DNA from: Betaproteobacteria bacterium
GTDB lineage: Bacteria > Pseudomonadota > Gammaproteobacteria > Burkholderiales > SG8-39
NCBI GenBank assembly: GCA_005884335.1
Contig: VBCJ01000004.1
Location: forward strand, 480-35,175
Direction of reading: 5' to 3'
DNA: 34,696 nt
Within the stretch, counting starts at the first letter, position 1, and each line of letters begins with the position of its first letter. Positions 1-8,556 of the stretch are shown in pieces. Both the position numbers and the translations under genes were made by a program. Below the pieces are notes generated by a model. The model had not been told where the DNA came from, did no database searches, and saw only the letters and a list, made by a program, of their open reading frames with translations.

Positions 1-531
1 TGGGCGAAAAGCAATCCGGGCAGGCTCAACTTCGCCACAGCCGGCGTCGGGACGCTGCCGCACCTTACCTATGAATTGTTCAAGATGGAAACCGGGATCC
101 AGGCGCTCAACGTCCCCTATGCCGGCGGAGCGCCGGCGCTCACGGCAGTGATCGCGGGACAAGCCGACGTCCTTTTCGACCTGGTGCGCACCCGGGTGAA
201 GAGCGGCGAGGTGCGCGCCCTGGCCATCACCGGTACGAGCCGCGACGCGGATCTGCCCGGCATTCCGACGCTCGCCGAGAGCGGCTATCCCGCCGTGACA
301 TCGACCTCCGGGACGGGAATAGTCGCTCCCGCGGGAATCCCCAGGGAAATCGTCGCGCTGCTCAATTCGAAGCTCAACGAGCTGATCGAGCGCCCGGACA
401 CTCAAGGCAAGATGAAGGCCTTCGGCCTCGTGCCCCGGAGCGGCCCGCCGGAGGAATTCGGCGCGTGGGCGGCCCAGGAACGGGAGCGATGGACCCGCGT
501 CGTGAAGCAGTCCGGCGCCAAGGTGGACTGA
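1..531 (+). CDS. Bug/TctC family periplasmic substrate-binding protein, 5' truncated
   Basis: The C-terminal 176 residues of a Bug (TctC, tripartite tricarboxylate receptor) protein. The frame is open from base 1, so the true start and the signal peptide lie outside the window. Family hallmarks are the motif NVPYAGGAPAL near the middle, an ALAITG stretch followed by LPGIPTLAESG, and a C-terminal GAWAAQERERWTRVVKQSG. Proteins of this family bind small carboxylates, including aromatic acids such as terephthalate, in the periplasm. The usual TctA/TctB membrane partners are not in the window. Its stop codon is only two bases before the LigB-type dioxygenase gene, so the two are almost certainly co-transcribed. 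That context suggests an aromatic or other ring-cleavage substrate, which is inference. The family call is secure; the ligand is unknown. Confidence 0.93.
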   Translation, partial: WAKSNPGRLNFATAGVGTLPHLTYELFKMETGIQALNVPYAGGAPALTAVIAGQADVLFDLVRTRVKSGEVRALAITGTSRDADLPGIPTLAESGYPAVTSTSGTGIVAPAGIPREIVALLNSKLNELIERPDTQGKMKAFGLVPRSGPPEEFGAWAAQERERWTRVVKQSGAKVD

Positions 532-533
532 AC

Positions 534-1541
534 ATGGCGCGCGTCGCCGCCGCGTTCGGTTCCTCCCACAGCGTCATGCTTGCGGCCGAGCTGCAGGACT
601 GGCTGAGAGGATTTCGTCAAAGCGACCTTCGCATGAAGTACTACGATCGCGAAGGCAAGCCGCGCTCCTATGCCGACGTGCTTGCCGGCGCGCCCTCTGA
701 CATTGCGCAGCTGATCACCGACGAGGCGATCACGCGACGTTTCGACGAGGTGCAGGACGCGATGGAGCACCTCAAAGCCGGGATCGCCTCGGCGGAGCTC
801 GACGTCCTGATCATCGTCGGCGACGATCAGCACGAGCTTTTCCAGGACCTGCACATGCCGTCGATCGGCATCTATTACGGCGAGAGCATCCGCAATGCCG
901 GCCGGGCCAGCGCCAAACGCTTCAGCTGGCCGGAAGAGTGGTACAACCGCGCGCAGATGCACCGCTTCGAAGAGGAAGGAGACATCGACTATCCCTGCCA
1001 CCGGCCTCTTGCGCTCGCGCTCATCGAGGGCCTGATCGAGCGCGAGTTCGACGTTGCGGCGGTCGCGGGGCTAGCCGGCGACCAGCACGAGGGCCACGCC
1101 TATTCGTTCGTGCACCGAGGGTACCTCAAGGGCAACGGCACGCGGATGCTGCCCGTCGTTCCGATTTTCCTCAACACCTACAATCCGCCCAACCCACCGC
1201 TGCCAAAACGCTGTGTACGGCTCGGCAAATCGCTGAAGGAGCTGATCGAGAGCTATCCCGAGGACCTAAAGGTCGGCTTGCTTGCCTCCGGGGGCCTCAG
1301 CCATTTCGTCGTCGAGGAGGATCTGGACCGCGCGATCATCGAGGCATTGCGGAGGAAGGACCTGGATTTCCTCGCCGGCCTCGATCCTCGCCGGTTGAAG
1401 GCGGGGAGCTCGGAGATACGCAACTGGATCGTCGTGGCGAGCGCCGCGACCGACCTCGACTTGAGGTGGATTTCCTACACGCCCTCATATCGCACTCCGG
1501 CCGGAACGGGAATCGGGCTCGCCTTTGCAAGATGGGGTTGA
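534..1541 (+). CDS. LigB-type class III extradiol ring-cleavage dioxygenase
   Basis: A 335-residue protein of the LigB superfamily (protocatechuate 4,5-dioxygenase beta subunit, gallate dioxygenase and relatives). These non-heme Fe(II) enzymes open catechol-type rings with O2. Visible motifs are FGSSHS with His12, the position of an iron-binding His in LigB; GDDQHELF with His100 as the probable second ligand; GDQHEGHAYSFVHRG with a candidate active-site His; and LLASGGLSHFVVEEDLD, whose acidic residues could supply the third ligand. The ATG at 534 is chosen because homology begins immediately there; an upstream in-frame start at 465 would only add residues inside the Bug gene. It sits two bases after that gene and 16 bases before the MetE-like gene. 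No LigA-type small subunit is nearby, so it may work alone. The substrate is not determined. It is clearly a different subtype from the LigB at 9580-10416. Confidence 0.88.
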   Translation: MARVAAAFGSSHSVMLAAELQDWLRGFRQSDLRMKYYDREGKPRSYADVLAGAPSDIAQLITDEAITRRFDEVQDAMEHLKAGIASAELDVLIIVGDDQHELFQDLHMPSIGIYYGESIRNAGRASAKRFSWPEEWYNRAQMHRFEEEGDIDYPCHRPLALALIEGLIEREFDVAAVAGLAGDQHEGHAYSFVHRGYLKGNGTRMLPVVPIFLNTYNPPNPPLPKRCVRLGKSLKELIESYPEDLKVGLLASGGLSHFVVEEDLDRAIIEALRRKDLDFLAGLDPRRLKAGSSEIRNWIVVASAATDLDLRWISYTPSYRTPAGTGIGLAFARWG

Positions 1542-1557
1542 TGCGAAGCCGAGTTGA

Positions 1558-2721
1558 ATGATGCAGAGCGCCGAGCCGCCTTTCCGCGCCGACCAGGTCG
1601 GGAGCCTGCTGCGCGTGCCGGAGCTTCGCGCGGCTCACGAAAAAGCCCTGCAGGGACAGGTCGGCGCGGCGGCGCTCCACGAACTGCAGGACCGCTGCAT
1701 TCGAGACATCATCCGGTTTCAGGAACGCGTGGGGCTCCACGCGATCACCGACGGCGAGTACCGGCGCAGCTCGTTTCACGCCGATTTCATAGAGAAGCTC
1801 GCCGGAGCGAGGGCCGCCGGGCGCCTCGACCTCAAGGATGCGGAGAGCGGCCTGGACGAGAAGCGAACGCTGACCGGGAAGCGAACGCTGACCGGGAAGC
1901 GATTTGCACCGCGCGCTTTCACGATCGTCGGCAAGCTGCGCCACACGCAGCCGATCGAGGTCGAAAACTTCAGGTTCGTGAAAGCGAACACGACGCGCAC
2001 CGCCAAGCAGACGATACCGTCGCCCACCATGCTGCTGCGCGGCGGCCGCGCGGCAGTGAGCTACGAGGCGTACCCGGACCTCCAGGAGTTCTACGCCGAC
2101 ATCGCGGAGGTCTACCGGGAAGAGCTCAGGCAGCTCGGCGAAGCCGGTTGCCGTTATGTGCAACTCGACGACACGAACTTTGCTTTTCTCTGCGACCCGA
2201 AGCTCGCCGATGCTTTCCGCCGGGACGGGTACGAGCCGGATGAAATGCCCGAGCGCTTCGCAAACCTGATCAATTCGGTCATCGCAGGCCGGCCCCCCGG
2301 GATGGTGGCTTGCATCCATCTGTGCCGGGGCAATTCCGCGGGCCAATGGGCGGCCGAAGGCGGCTACGAGCCCGTAGCCGATGTCCTGCTCAACCAGGTC
2401 GACGTGGACGCGTACTTTCTCGAATACGACGATGAACGCTCGGGCGACTTCGCGCCGCTGCGTTTTTTCCCGAGGCATTCGCGCAAGAGAATCGTGCTCG
2501 GGCTGGTAAGCACCAAATTGCCGGCGCTCGAATCCAAAGACGCACTCAAACGGCGCATCGAAGCAGCGGCGAAATTCGTGCCGCTGGAGAATCTGTGCCT
2601 CAGCCCGCAGTGCGGCTTCGCGAGCACCTATCGCGGGAACCCGGTCTCGGAGGAAGTGCAGCGGCGCAAACTGGAGCGAGTGGTCGAGGTGGCGACCGAG
2701 GTGTGGGGTGGCGCGCGATGA
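1558..2721 (+). CDS. MetE-core family methyltransferase, YxjG/YxjH-like
   Basis: A 387-residue protein of the cobalamin-independent methionine synthase C-terminal (catalytic) domain family, of the YxjG/YxjH type. It lacks the duplicated N-terminal half of full-length MetE. The zinc site is visible: His254 and Cys256 in IHLCRGN, Glu289 in FLEYDDERSGDF, and Cys352 in LSPQCGFAST. Enzymes of this type put a methyl group on a thiol such as homocysteine; the methyl donor for stand-alone cores is often not 5-methyl-tetrahydrofolate. Two ATGs in a row (1558 and 1561) can start it. An odd feature is an 18-base in-frame tandem duplication at residues 102-113, just before the conserved VGKLRHTQPIE segment. 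The gene follows the LigB-type dioxygenase by 16 bases, an order repeated at 10416-8553. Family assignment is firm; whether it makes methionine or demethylates another compound is open. Confidence 0.85.
   Translation: MMQSAEPPFRADQVGSLLRVPELRAAHEKALQGQVGAAALHELQDRCIRDIIRFQERVGLHAITDGEYRRSSFHADFIEKLAGARAAGRLDLKDAESGLDEKRTLTGKRTLTGKRFAPRAFTIVGKLRHTQPIEVENFRFVKANTTRTAKQTIPSPTMLLRGGRAAVSYEAYPDLQEFYADIAEVYREELRQLGEAGCRYVQLDDTNFAFLCDPKLADAFRRDGYEPDEMPERFANLINSVIAGRPPGMVACIHLCRGNSAGQWAAEGGYEPVADVLLNQVDVDAYFLEYDDERSGDFAPLRFFPRHSRKRIVLGLVSTKLPALESKDALKRRIEAAAKFVPLENLCLSPQCGFASTYRGNPVSEEVQRRKLERVVEVATEVWGGAR
1861..1902 (+). repeat. 18-bp in-frame tandem repeat inside MetE-like gene
   Basis: Two perfect copies of an 18-base unit (1861-1878 and 1879-1896) plus a third partial copy of six bases (1897-1902). 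It encodes KRTLTG twice and then KR. The length is a multiple of three, so the reading frame is kept. It lies where MetE-core proteins have a short linker before a conserved GK-R-T-PIE segment, so it may be tolerated as a loop insertion. Confidence 0.95.
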
Positions 2722-2922
2722 GGCATTTTCGAAAGTGCATTAAGGTGCAACGAGTTATCGGTAAGGCTTCAGGAAGAACATTCACTCGACGGGAAAGCGA
2801 TCCGTCTCGCGCAGCAAGTTTCAACAAGGAAACTTCCGATTTCGTGAGCGCCGCGCTTCTTTACTGACCGCCTCGCTCGTAGTAAGTTTACGTCCCCGGG
2901 GAGATCACAAGAAGATTTTCAC

Positions 2923-3972
2923 ATGACGGTCGAACGCCCAGGCGCCGTGGTCCAGCCGCGTCGTCTTTCTTCCGGCGCGGAGGAGAGCGCACGTCTTTCG
3001 GCCCTGCGCAGCTATTGCGTGCTCGAAACCGGGCGCGAGGCCCGCTTCGACGACCTGACTTGCCTCGCGTCGACCATCTGCGAGACACCGGTATCCCTGG
3101 TAAGTCTGGTGGATACGAACCGTCTGTTCTTCAAATCGGCCCACGGTATGGACCTCCGCGAGGTGCCTTACCCGGATTTTTTCTGCGGCCATGCCATTCG
3201 CCAGCGCGACCTCTTCGTCGTCCGCGACGCAAACGAGGATCCGCGCTTTGCAAAGCACCCCCTGGTGGTCGATTCGCCGCGCGTGCGCTTCTACGCCGGA
3301 GCGCCTCTGGTCACGCCGGAGGATTACAGGCTGGGGACGCTGTGCGTGATCGATTTCGTTCCCCGGGAGCTGCAGCCGAAGCAGCTCGAGATGCTGCGCA
3401 TCCTCGGGCGGCAGGTGATGTGCCAGCTGGATCTGAATTTACAGGCGATGCGCGACCCGCTCACCGGCTTGTACAATCGCCGCCAGCTCGAGGAAGCCCT
3501 GCACCGCGAAGTCCTGCGCGCGCGTCGACTCGGAGGAACGGTCGGCGTCATGGCGATCGACGTGGATCATTTCAAGCGGGTCAACGACACGCTGGGCCAC
3601 GAAGTCGGCGACCGCGCCTTGAGGGGGATCGCGGAGGAATTGGCCTCCTGCGTGCGCGAGGAAGACATCGCCTGTCGGGCCGGCGGGGAGGAATTCGTCA
3701 TCATCCTTCCCGGGACGGGGAAAACGGCATTGCGCACGCGTGCGGAGGCCGTGCGCCGGACCATCGAGCGGGCGCAAATTCCCGCAGGGGACGGAACGCT
3801 CAAGCTGACCGTCTCGATAGGGCTTGCCAGCTTTCCCTCCTACGGCGATAGCGGGCAGGCCGTGCTGCGAGCCGCTGATGTGGCGCTCTACAAGGCCAAG
3901 GCAGCCGGGCGAAACCGGGTGACCCTGTGCACGCCGAGCAGCGCGCGTAGTTCGCCGGCCCAAGTCGCTTGA
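2923..3972 (+). CDS. GAF domain diguanylate cyclase (GGDEF)
   Basis: A 349-residue soluble protein with an N-terminal GAF sensor domain (about residues 25-165, including a FFCGHAIRQRD segment and an APLVTPEDYRLGTLCVID strand) and a C-terminal GGDEF domain starting at RDPLTGLYNRR (residue 177). The active-site motif is GGEEF at residues 254-258, a catalytically competent variant. An inhibitory I-site RxxD (Arg245, Asp248) sits five residues upstream, so the enzyme should make cyclic di-GMP from two GTP and be product-inhibited. There is no membrane segment or signal peptide, so it should be cytoplasmic. The ligand of the GAF domain cannot be told. It stands alone behind about 200 bases without a convincing gene (2722-2922), in which I see no clear promoter, and is followed by a stem-loop. 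Confidence 0.92.
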   Translation: MTVERPGAVVQPRRLSSGAEESARLSALRSYCVLETGREARFDDLTCLASTICETPVSLVSLVDTNRLFFKSAHGMDLREVPYPDFFCGHAIRQRDLFVVRDANEDPRFAKHPLVVDSPRVRFYAGAPLVTPEDYRLGTLCVIDFVPRELQPKQLEMLRILGRQVMCQLDLNLQAMRDPLTGLYNRRQLEEALHREVLRARRLGGTVGVMAIDVDHFKRVNDTLGHEVGDRALRGIAEELASCVREEDIACRAGGEEFVIILPGTGKTALRTRAEAVRRTIERAQIPAGDGTLKLTVSIGLASFPSYGDSGQAVLRAADVALYKAKAAGRNRVTLCTPSSARSSPAQVA

Positions 3973-4003
3973 CAGTCTAGTTTCGAATCCCTGATACCGA
4001 ACG

Positions 4004-4024
4004 CCGCGGGTCATTGCCCCGCGG
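4004..4024 (+). terminator. GC-rich stem-loop, possible terminator after the GGDEF gene
   Basis: A perfect 7-bp stem CCGCGGG/CCCGCGG with a 7-base loop, starting 31 bases after the GGDEF stop codon. Only CTTT follows directly, and a run of five T comes about 10 bases later, so this is at best a weak intrinsic terminator. It lies between two genes on the same strand. Confidence 0.4.
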
Positions 4025-4063
4025 CTTTGGGTGCATTTTTGAGGCAGTCCGGAAGGCAGACCG

Positions 4064-6358
4064 ATGAGTGCGGGTTTCAAGGGCCGGCGCGAGGATCTGA
4101 GGCTGGTCACGGGGCAGGGCAAATATACGTCGGACTGGAATCTTCCCGGCCAGCTCTACGGCTCGTTCCTGCGCTCCGACCGGGCGCATGCGGAAATCGT
4201 CTCGGTCGACACAGCGCCCGCGCTGGCGTCCTCCGGCGTGGTCGCGGTGCTTACGGGCGCCGACACGGCCAGGGCCGGCTTCAAATCCACGCCGCAGCTC
4301 GCGCGCTACCCAGGCCGCGGCGGCGCGACCATCAAGGTCCCGCACCGCGATGGGCTCGCCAACGGACGCGTACGCTTTGTCGGCCAGGAAGTCGCGCTGG
4401 TAGTGGCGAAGACGGCACTCGCCGCACAGGATGCCGCCGAGAAAATCGAGGTCGAGTACCGCGATCTGCCCGCGGTGGTCGACGCGGAGGAGGCGCTCGC
4501 GCCGGGGGCCGAGCAGCTCTATCCGGAGATTCCCGGCAATCTCTGCTTCGATTACGAGTACGGTGATGAGGCGAAGACCGACGAAGCCTTTGCGCAGGCC
4601 GCTCACGTCACGCGCATCGTTCTGGACAGCCAGCGCATGGTCGGAAATCCGATGGAACCCAAGGCCTGTCTCGCCGCGTACGACGCGGAGGCCGGCCGGT
4701 ACGATCTGTATGTGAGCTCGCAAGGCCTTTCGCTCATGCGGGGAAGCGCGAGCGGCATCACCGGCATTCCCGCGGAGAAGATCGGGGTGCATGCGCACGA
4801 CGTGGGCGGAGGCTTCGGCATTCGCTCGGACGCGTATGCAGAGTACTGCGTGGCGATGCTGGCGGCGAAGACGCTCGGGAAACCCGTGAAGTGGACCTCG
4901 TCGCGCTCGGAAACCTTCGTGTCCGACTATCACGGGCGCGCGGCAAAGCTGACCGGCGAGCTTGCGCTCGACAAGGAAGGGCGTTTCCTCGCGATCCGCA
5001 TCAACTGGATCGTGAATACGGGTGCCTACCTTTCCACTCCGGGCCCGCTCATCAACACGCTGCCTCCCGGCCTTCACGCGATCAATCTTTATCGCATCCC
5101 GGTCATGTACGGCCGCCACCGGCTCGGCGTGACCAACACGACACCCACCACCGCTTACCGCGGCGCGGGCCGGCCCAACGTCTGCTATCTCGCCGAGCGG
5201 CTGGTCGAGGAGGCCGCCCGCGAGATGAAGATCGACCGCCTGGAGCTGCGCCGGCGCAACCTGATCCCGAAGGAGGCGTTCCCGTATCAGACGCCGCACC
5301 CTCATTCGGTATACGACAGCGGGGATCCGCACGGTCTGGTGGACGAAGCGGTGAAACAGGCCGAATGGAAAACCTTCGATGCGCGCCGCGCGCAGTCGAA
5401 GAAGCGCGGAAAGCTGCGCGGCATCGGCTGCGGGGTATTCATCGAGCCCGCGGGGGCGGGCGGGGCGCCGAAGGAAGAGGCGATGATCAAGTTCGGCGAA
5501 TCCGGCAATGCGCTCCTATTTGTCCTGGCCGGCCCGTCCGGACAGGGGCACGAGACGGTGTACCCGGAGGTCGTGGGCGAAGCGCTCGGCATGGATCCGG
5601 AAAAGATCACGCTACGGGCAAGCGACCCGGACGGGCCGCGCCTCGTCGGCGAGGGCACGATCGGCTCGCGCTCGATGATGGCGCACGGCGGAGCGCTCCT
5701 GGTGGCGGCGCGCGAGGTGGTTCGCAAAGGCACCGCGCTCGCCGCAAAGGACCTGGAAGTCGCGCCGGACGATCTGGAATTCGCGAAGGGCCGCTACCGC
5801 GTGAAAGGCACCGATGTCTCGATCGGAATGGAGGACCTCGCGAAGAAATACGGGAGCGCTCTCGACTCGGGCGGCGAGATCCCGCTGCCGCGCTCCTTTC
5901 CCAGCGGCGCACACGTGGCCGAGGTCGAGATCGACCCTGAGACGGGCGTCGTCGAAATCCTGCGCTACACCGCGGTGGACGATTGCGGTCGGATCATCAA
6001 TCACGTCTTGCTCGACGGCCAGTTGCACGGCGGCATCGCGCAGGGCATCGGGCAGGTCATGGGCGAGCATGCGATCTACGACCCGGCCTCGGGCCAACTT
6101 CTCAACGGCACGTTCATGGATTACGAAATGCCGCGTGCCGATGGCATGCCCGAGATCCGGCTCTACGACCGTTCGATCCCGTCGCCCGGCAATCCGCTCG
6201 GCGTAAAAGGCGCGGGCGAAGCGGGCACGACCGGCGCCGTACCGACCGTCGCGAACGCGGTGATCGACGCGCTGCGGCCGCTCGGTATCCATCACCTGGA
6301 TTTTCCCTATACGCCGGACCGCGTCTGGCACGCGATCCGGGCGACCAGAAGCCGCTGA
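4064..6358 (+). CDS. Molybdopterin-binding subunit, xanthine dehydrogenase / CO dehydrogenase large-subunit family
   Basis: A 764-residue large subunit of the molybdenum hydroxylase family (xanthine dehydrogenase, aldehyde oxidase, CoxL). Visible signatures are the N-terminal a/b hammerhead start (REDLRLVTGQGKYTSD), GGGFGIRSDAYAEY in the cofactor region, AYRGAGRP at residues 364-371, and the C-terminal KGAGEAG containing the probable catalytic Glu719. AYRGAGR is the motif of the so-called form II CoxL proteins and not the AYXCSFR of true CO dehydrogenases, so CO oxidation is unlikely. The start is supported by a GGAAGG ribosome-binding site at 4051-4056. The usual FAD and 2Fe-2S partner subunits are absent on both sides. 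It probably hydroxylates a heteroaromatic or aldehyde substrate, but the substrate cannot be deduced. Confidence 0.93.
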   Translation: MSAGFKGRREDLRLVTGQGKYTSDWNLPGQLYGSFLRSDRAHAEIVSVDTAPALASSGVVAVLTGADTARAGFKSTPQLARYPGRGGATIKVPHRDGLANGRVRFVGQEVALVVAKTALAAQDAAEKIEVEYRDLPAVVDAEEALAPGAEQLYPEIPGNLCFDYEYGDEAKTDEAFAQAAHVTRIVLDSQRMVGNPMEPKACLAAYDAEAGRYDLYVSSQGLSLMRGSASGITGIPAEKIGVHAHDVGGGFGIRSDAYAEYCVAMLAAKTLGKPVKWTSSRSETFVSDYHGRAAKLTGELALDKEGRFLAIRINWIVNTGAYLSTPGPLINTLPPGLHAINLYRIPVMYGRHRLGVTNTTPTTAYRGAGRPNVCYLAERLVEEAAREMKIDRLELRRRNLIPKEAFPYQTPHPHSVYDSGDPHGLVDEAVKQAEWKTFDARRAQSKKRGKLRGIGCGVFIEPAGAGGAPKEEAMIKFGESGNALLFVLAGPSGQGHETVYPEVVGEALGMDPEKITLRASDPDGPRLVGEGTIGSRSMMAHGGALLVAAREVVRKGTALAAKDLEVAPDDLEFAKGRYRVKGTDVSIGMEDLAKKYGSALDSGGEIPLPRSFPSGAHVAEVEIDPETGVVEILRYTAVDDCGRIINHVLLDGQLHGGIAQGIGQVMGEHAIYDPASGQLLNGTFMDYEMPRADGMPEIRLYDRSIPSPGNPLGVKGAGEAGTTGAVPTVANAVIDALRPLGIHHLDFPYTPDRVWHAIRATRSR

Positions 6359-6392
6359 GAAGCTCCCGCGCCTTCTCGCCAGCGCGACTCCC

Positions 6393-7172
6393 TCAGGCGT
6401 TCTCGAGCAGGATCCGGACGACGCTCTGCGGATCGGTGATCATGCAGTCATGGCCGGTCTCGAGCTCGTAGAACCTCCAGGCCGGATCGCCGCGGAGACG
6501 CTCGGCGAACTGGTCGAACGAACCGGTGGGCGGGTTGGTACAGTGAACATAAGTGCGCGGCAGGCTCGCGCCGCCGTTCCCGGTGAAATGCACCGGCTGG
6601 GCGAAGGTGCGGTACGACTGTCGCATCTCGTGGCGCGTGACCCAGGCGACGTCCTGCGGCTCGGTCACTCCGAAAATCGCCAGCGGCAGCGGATCGACGA
6701 ATCCACCTATCTGGCCTTGATTGATCAGCGCGCGGCGATCCGGATGCAGGTAGTCGAGCAGGCATTTTCCGTTTTCGGGCAGGAAAGCATCCAGATACAC
6801 GACGCGGCGCAGTCGTGAGGCCGCTCGGTCGGCGACGCCGGTGACGACCATTCCGCCATAGCTGTGCCCGACCAGAACGACCTTGGCCAGCTCCTCGGCT
6901 TCGAGGAGATTGACGACGTCGGCGATGTGCGTGGCGAGATCGATCGCCGGGTTTGCAAGATGCGCGCGCTCGCCGAGGCCGGTCAGAGTGGGGGCGTAGA
7001 CCTCGTGTCCGGCCGCCCGCAGGGCCGGCACCACCTTCTTCCAGCACCAGCCGCCGTGCCAGGCGCCATGCACCAGCACGTAAGTGGATTTGCGCCGCGG
7101 GGCGCGGGTGCGCGAGGCCCGCTTGGCGCGATGCTTCACGATTTTCGAGCGCGGCAGGTCACTAGCGCCCAC
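6393..7172 (-). CDS. Alpha/beta hydrolase, EstC/methyl-esterase-like
   Basis: A 259-residue alpha/beta hydrolase. The core begins at STYVLVHGAWHGGWCW (residue 29), typical of the EstC, salicylate esterase and hydroxynitrile lyase group, with HGAW forming the oxyanion-hole region. The nucleophile elbow is GHSYGG, and the catalytic His is in ETGHDCM near the C-terminus. Homologues usually start close to the VLVHGAW strand, so the GTG at 7172 is uncertain: the first 28 residues are very basic and overlap the end of the phosphatase gene by 11 bases. A second GTG at 7139 is an alternative. It is the last gene of the long minus-strand run and converges with the molybdenum hydroxylase gene. Hydrolysis of an ester or ring-cleavage product would fit the operon but is inference. 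Confidence 0.85.
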   Translation of the reverse strand: MGASDLPRSKIVKHRAKRASRTRAPRRKSTYVLVHGAWHGGWCWKKVVPALRAAGHEVYAPTLTGLGERAHLANPAIDLATHIADVVNLLEAEELAKVVLVGHSYGGMVVTGVADRAASRLRRVVYLDAFLPENGKCLLDYLHPDRRALINQGQIGGFVDPLPLAIFGVTEPQDVAWVTRHEMRQSYRTFAQPVHFTGNGGASLPRTYVHCTNPPTGSFDQFAERLRGDPAWRFYELETGHDCMITDPQSVVRILLENA

Positions 7173-8556
7173 CGATCAGGCGGTGCAGATGGCGCCCGAA
7201 ATCGGTGTTGTCTTGATAGCCCTTGAACAGGTCCGCACCCGGCCCGATCGCGCCCACCGCCACCGGCTCCGTGGTGTGTCCCGCAGTCCCCCAGTAGAAG
7301 CCCGTCTGGCGCGCCACCATGCGCCCGAGCGCATTTTGCGTGGCGTAGCTGAAGTTCCGGTCGAGCTGGCTCTGATTCATGATCGCCTCGCGCAGGTCGG
7401 CGTCGAGCTGGAAGCCGGGAAAATGCTGCGCGATCAGCTTGTCGAGGGCTTCGGGGGACGGCTTCCGGCCCAGGCCCCTGGCCGCGGCCCCGAGCGATAT
7501 CGTGATGCGCTCGAGCATTTCCACGTTTGCGATCCCGGTGTAGACGCGGGCGTCTCCGGCGGCGCCGCGACGCGCGTAGGTCGCCGACAGGCCGCCGGTT
7601 TCGTGATCGCCGGTGACGATGACGAGCGTATCGTTCGGCGCCTTGCTGCGGAAATCGAGCGCCAGCTTCAGCGCCTCGTCGAAGGCCCACAGGGCGCGCA
7701 TCACGCCGGCGGCGTCGTTGTAGTGACCGGCGGTATCGGTATTCTCGTTTTCGACGAACAACACGAAGCCGTTCGGGCTCGCGGCCGACAGCGCATCGAG
7801 CGCCGCCTTTGCCATCTCGGCCATGGACGGTTCCTTGGCTGGGTCGCGGTCGACCTCGAAGGCCATGTCCTCGTCGGCGAACAGCCCGAGCAACTTCGCT
7901 CCCTTGGCATTCTTCAATTCGCGCGTGTCGCGCACGATCCGGTAGCCCTTCTGCGCGAATGCCGCGACCATGTCCTTGCCGTCGGCGCGCTTGCCGCCCG
8001 GTACGCTCTTCGGCAGAAAGTAATCGCGCCCGCCGCCGAGGAGCACGTCGGGCTCCATGGCGAGATACTGGTCGACGATCGACTGCGACTCCCTGCGGTC
8101 TTTGGCGTGCACGGAAAACGCCGCGGGCGAAGCGTCGTAAATTTCCGCCGTGGTCACCAGGCCTATCTTCTTGCCCGCCGATTTCGCCGCCTCCATGACC
8201 GTGCGGTGCGCCTTCCCGGCCGGCGTCATCGAGACCGCGGAATTGTCGACCTTGACGCCGGTAGACATCGCCGAGGCCGCCGCGGCGGAATCGGTGACGA
8301 ACGCGTCGAGCGGATCGGTCGAGAGCAGGCCGAAGGCCCCGTCCTTGAACACCACGTCGGTGGCGGCGAACGACTGCTTGCGCAGCACGCGCGCGGAATA
8401 CCTGCCGAGTTCCCACTGAGTGGCCGCGACGCCGTCGGCGAACAGGATGATGATGTTTTTCGGCCTTGCGGCGCCTTCGGCGCCGGCCACCCTGTCGACG
8501 CCCCAGGCGAATGTCAGCAGTACGACGACGAGCAACCAGGATCGCTGCGTTCTCAT
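7162..8556 (-). CDS. PhoA-type alkaline phosphatase, exported
   Basis: A 464-residue protein of the alkaline phosphatase superfamily. An N-terminal signal peptide (basic MRTQR, hydrophobic core, AGA cleavage region near residue 26) sends it to the periplasm. The mature part begins PKNIIILFADGVA, with metal-binding Asp41. The phosphorylated nucleophile is Ser90 in VTDSAAAASAMSTG, and metal ligands appear in TAGHYND, GDHETGG and the late GHTTEPVAVGAIGPGA. The family removes phosphate from monoesters. The ATG at 8556 is chosen because it begins the signal peptide, has a GAGAGG ribosome-binding site, and overlaps the MetE stop as ATGA; the frame is open further upstream but only inside the MetE gene. 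A phosphatase in this operon is unexpected. It may release phosphate from a substrate before uptake, which is inference. Confidence 0.92.
   Translation of the reverse strand: MRTQRSWLLVVVLLTFAWGVDRVAGAEGAARPKNIIILFADGVAATQWELGRYSARVLRKQSFAATDVVFKDGAFGLLSTDPLDAFVTDSAAAASAMSTGVKVDNSAVSMTPAGKAHRTVMEAAKSAGKKIGLVTTAEIYDASPAAFSVHAKDRRESQSIVDQYLAMEPDVLLGGGRDYFLPKSVPGGKRADGKDMVAAFAQKGYRIVRDTRELKNAKGAKLLGLFADEDMAFEVDRDPAKEPSMAEMAKAALDALSAASPNGFVLFVENENTDTAGHYNDAAGVMRALWAFDEALKLALDFRSKAPNDTLVIVTGDHETGGLSATYARRGAAGDARVYTGIANVEMLERITISLGAAARGLGRKPSPEALDKLIAQHFPGFQLDADLREAIMNQSQLDRNFSYATQNALGRMVARQTGFYWGTAGHTTEPVAVGAIGPGADLFKGYQDNTDFGRHLHRLIGGR

Noticed and set aside
2718..2867. A 49-codon frame whose ATG overlaps the MetE-like stop as ATGA
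   Set aside because: The product has no recognisable pattern and ordinary non-coding composition, with no clear ribosome-binding site. The start overlap could be chance; only conservation would rescue it.
4064..6358. Aerobic CO dehydrogenase (CoxL)
   Set aside because: The active-site loop is AYRGAGR and not the AYXCSFR of true CO dehydrogenases, and no coxM or coxS is adjacent.
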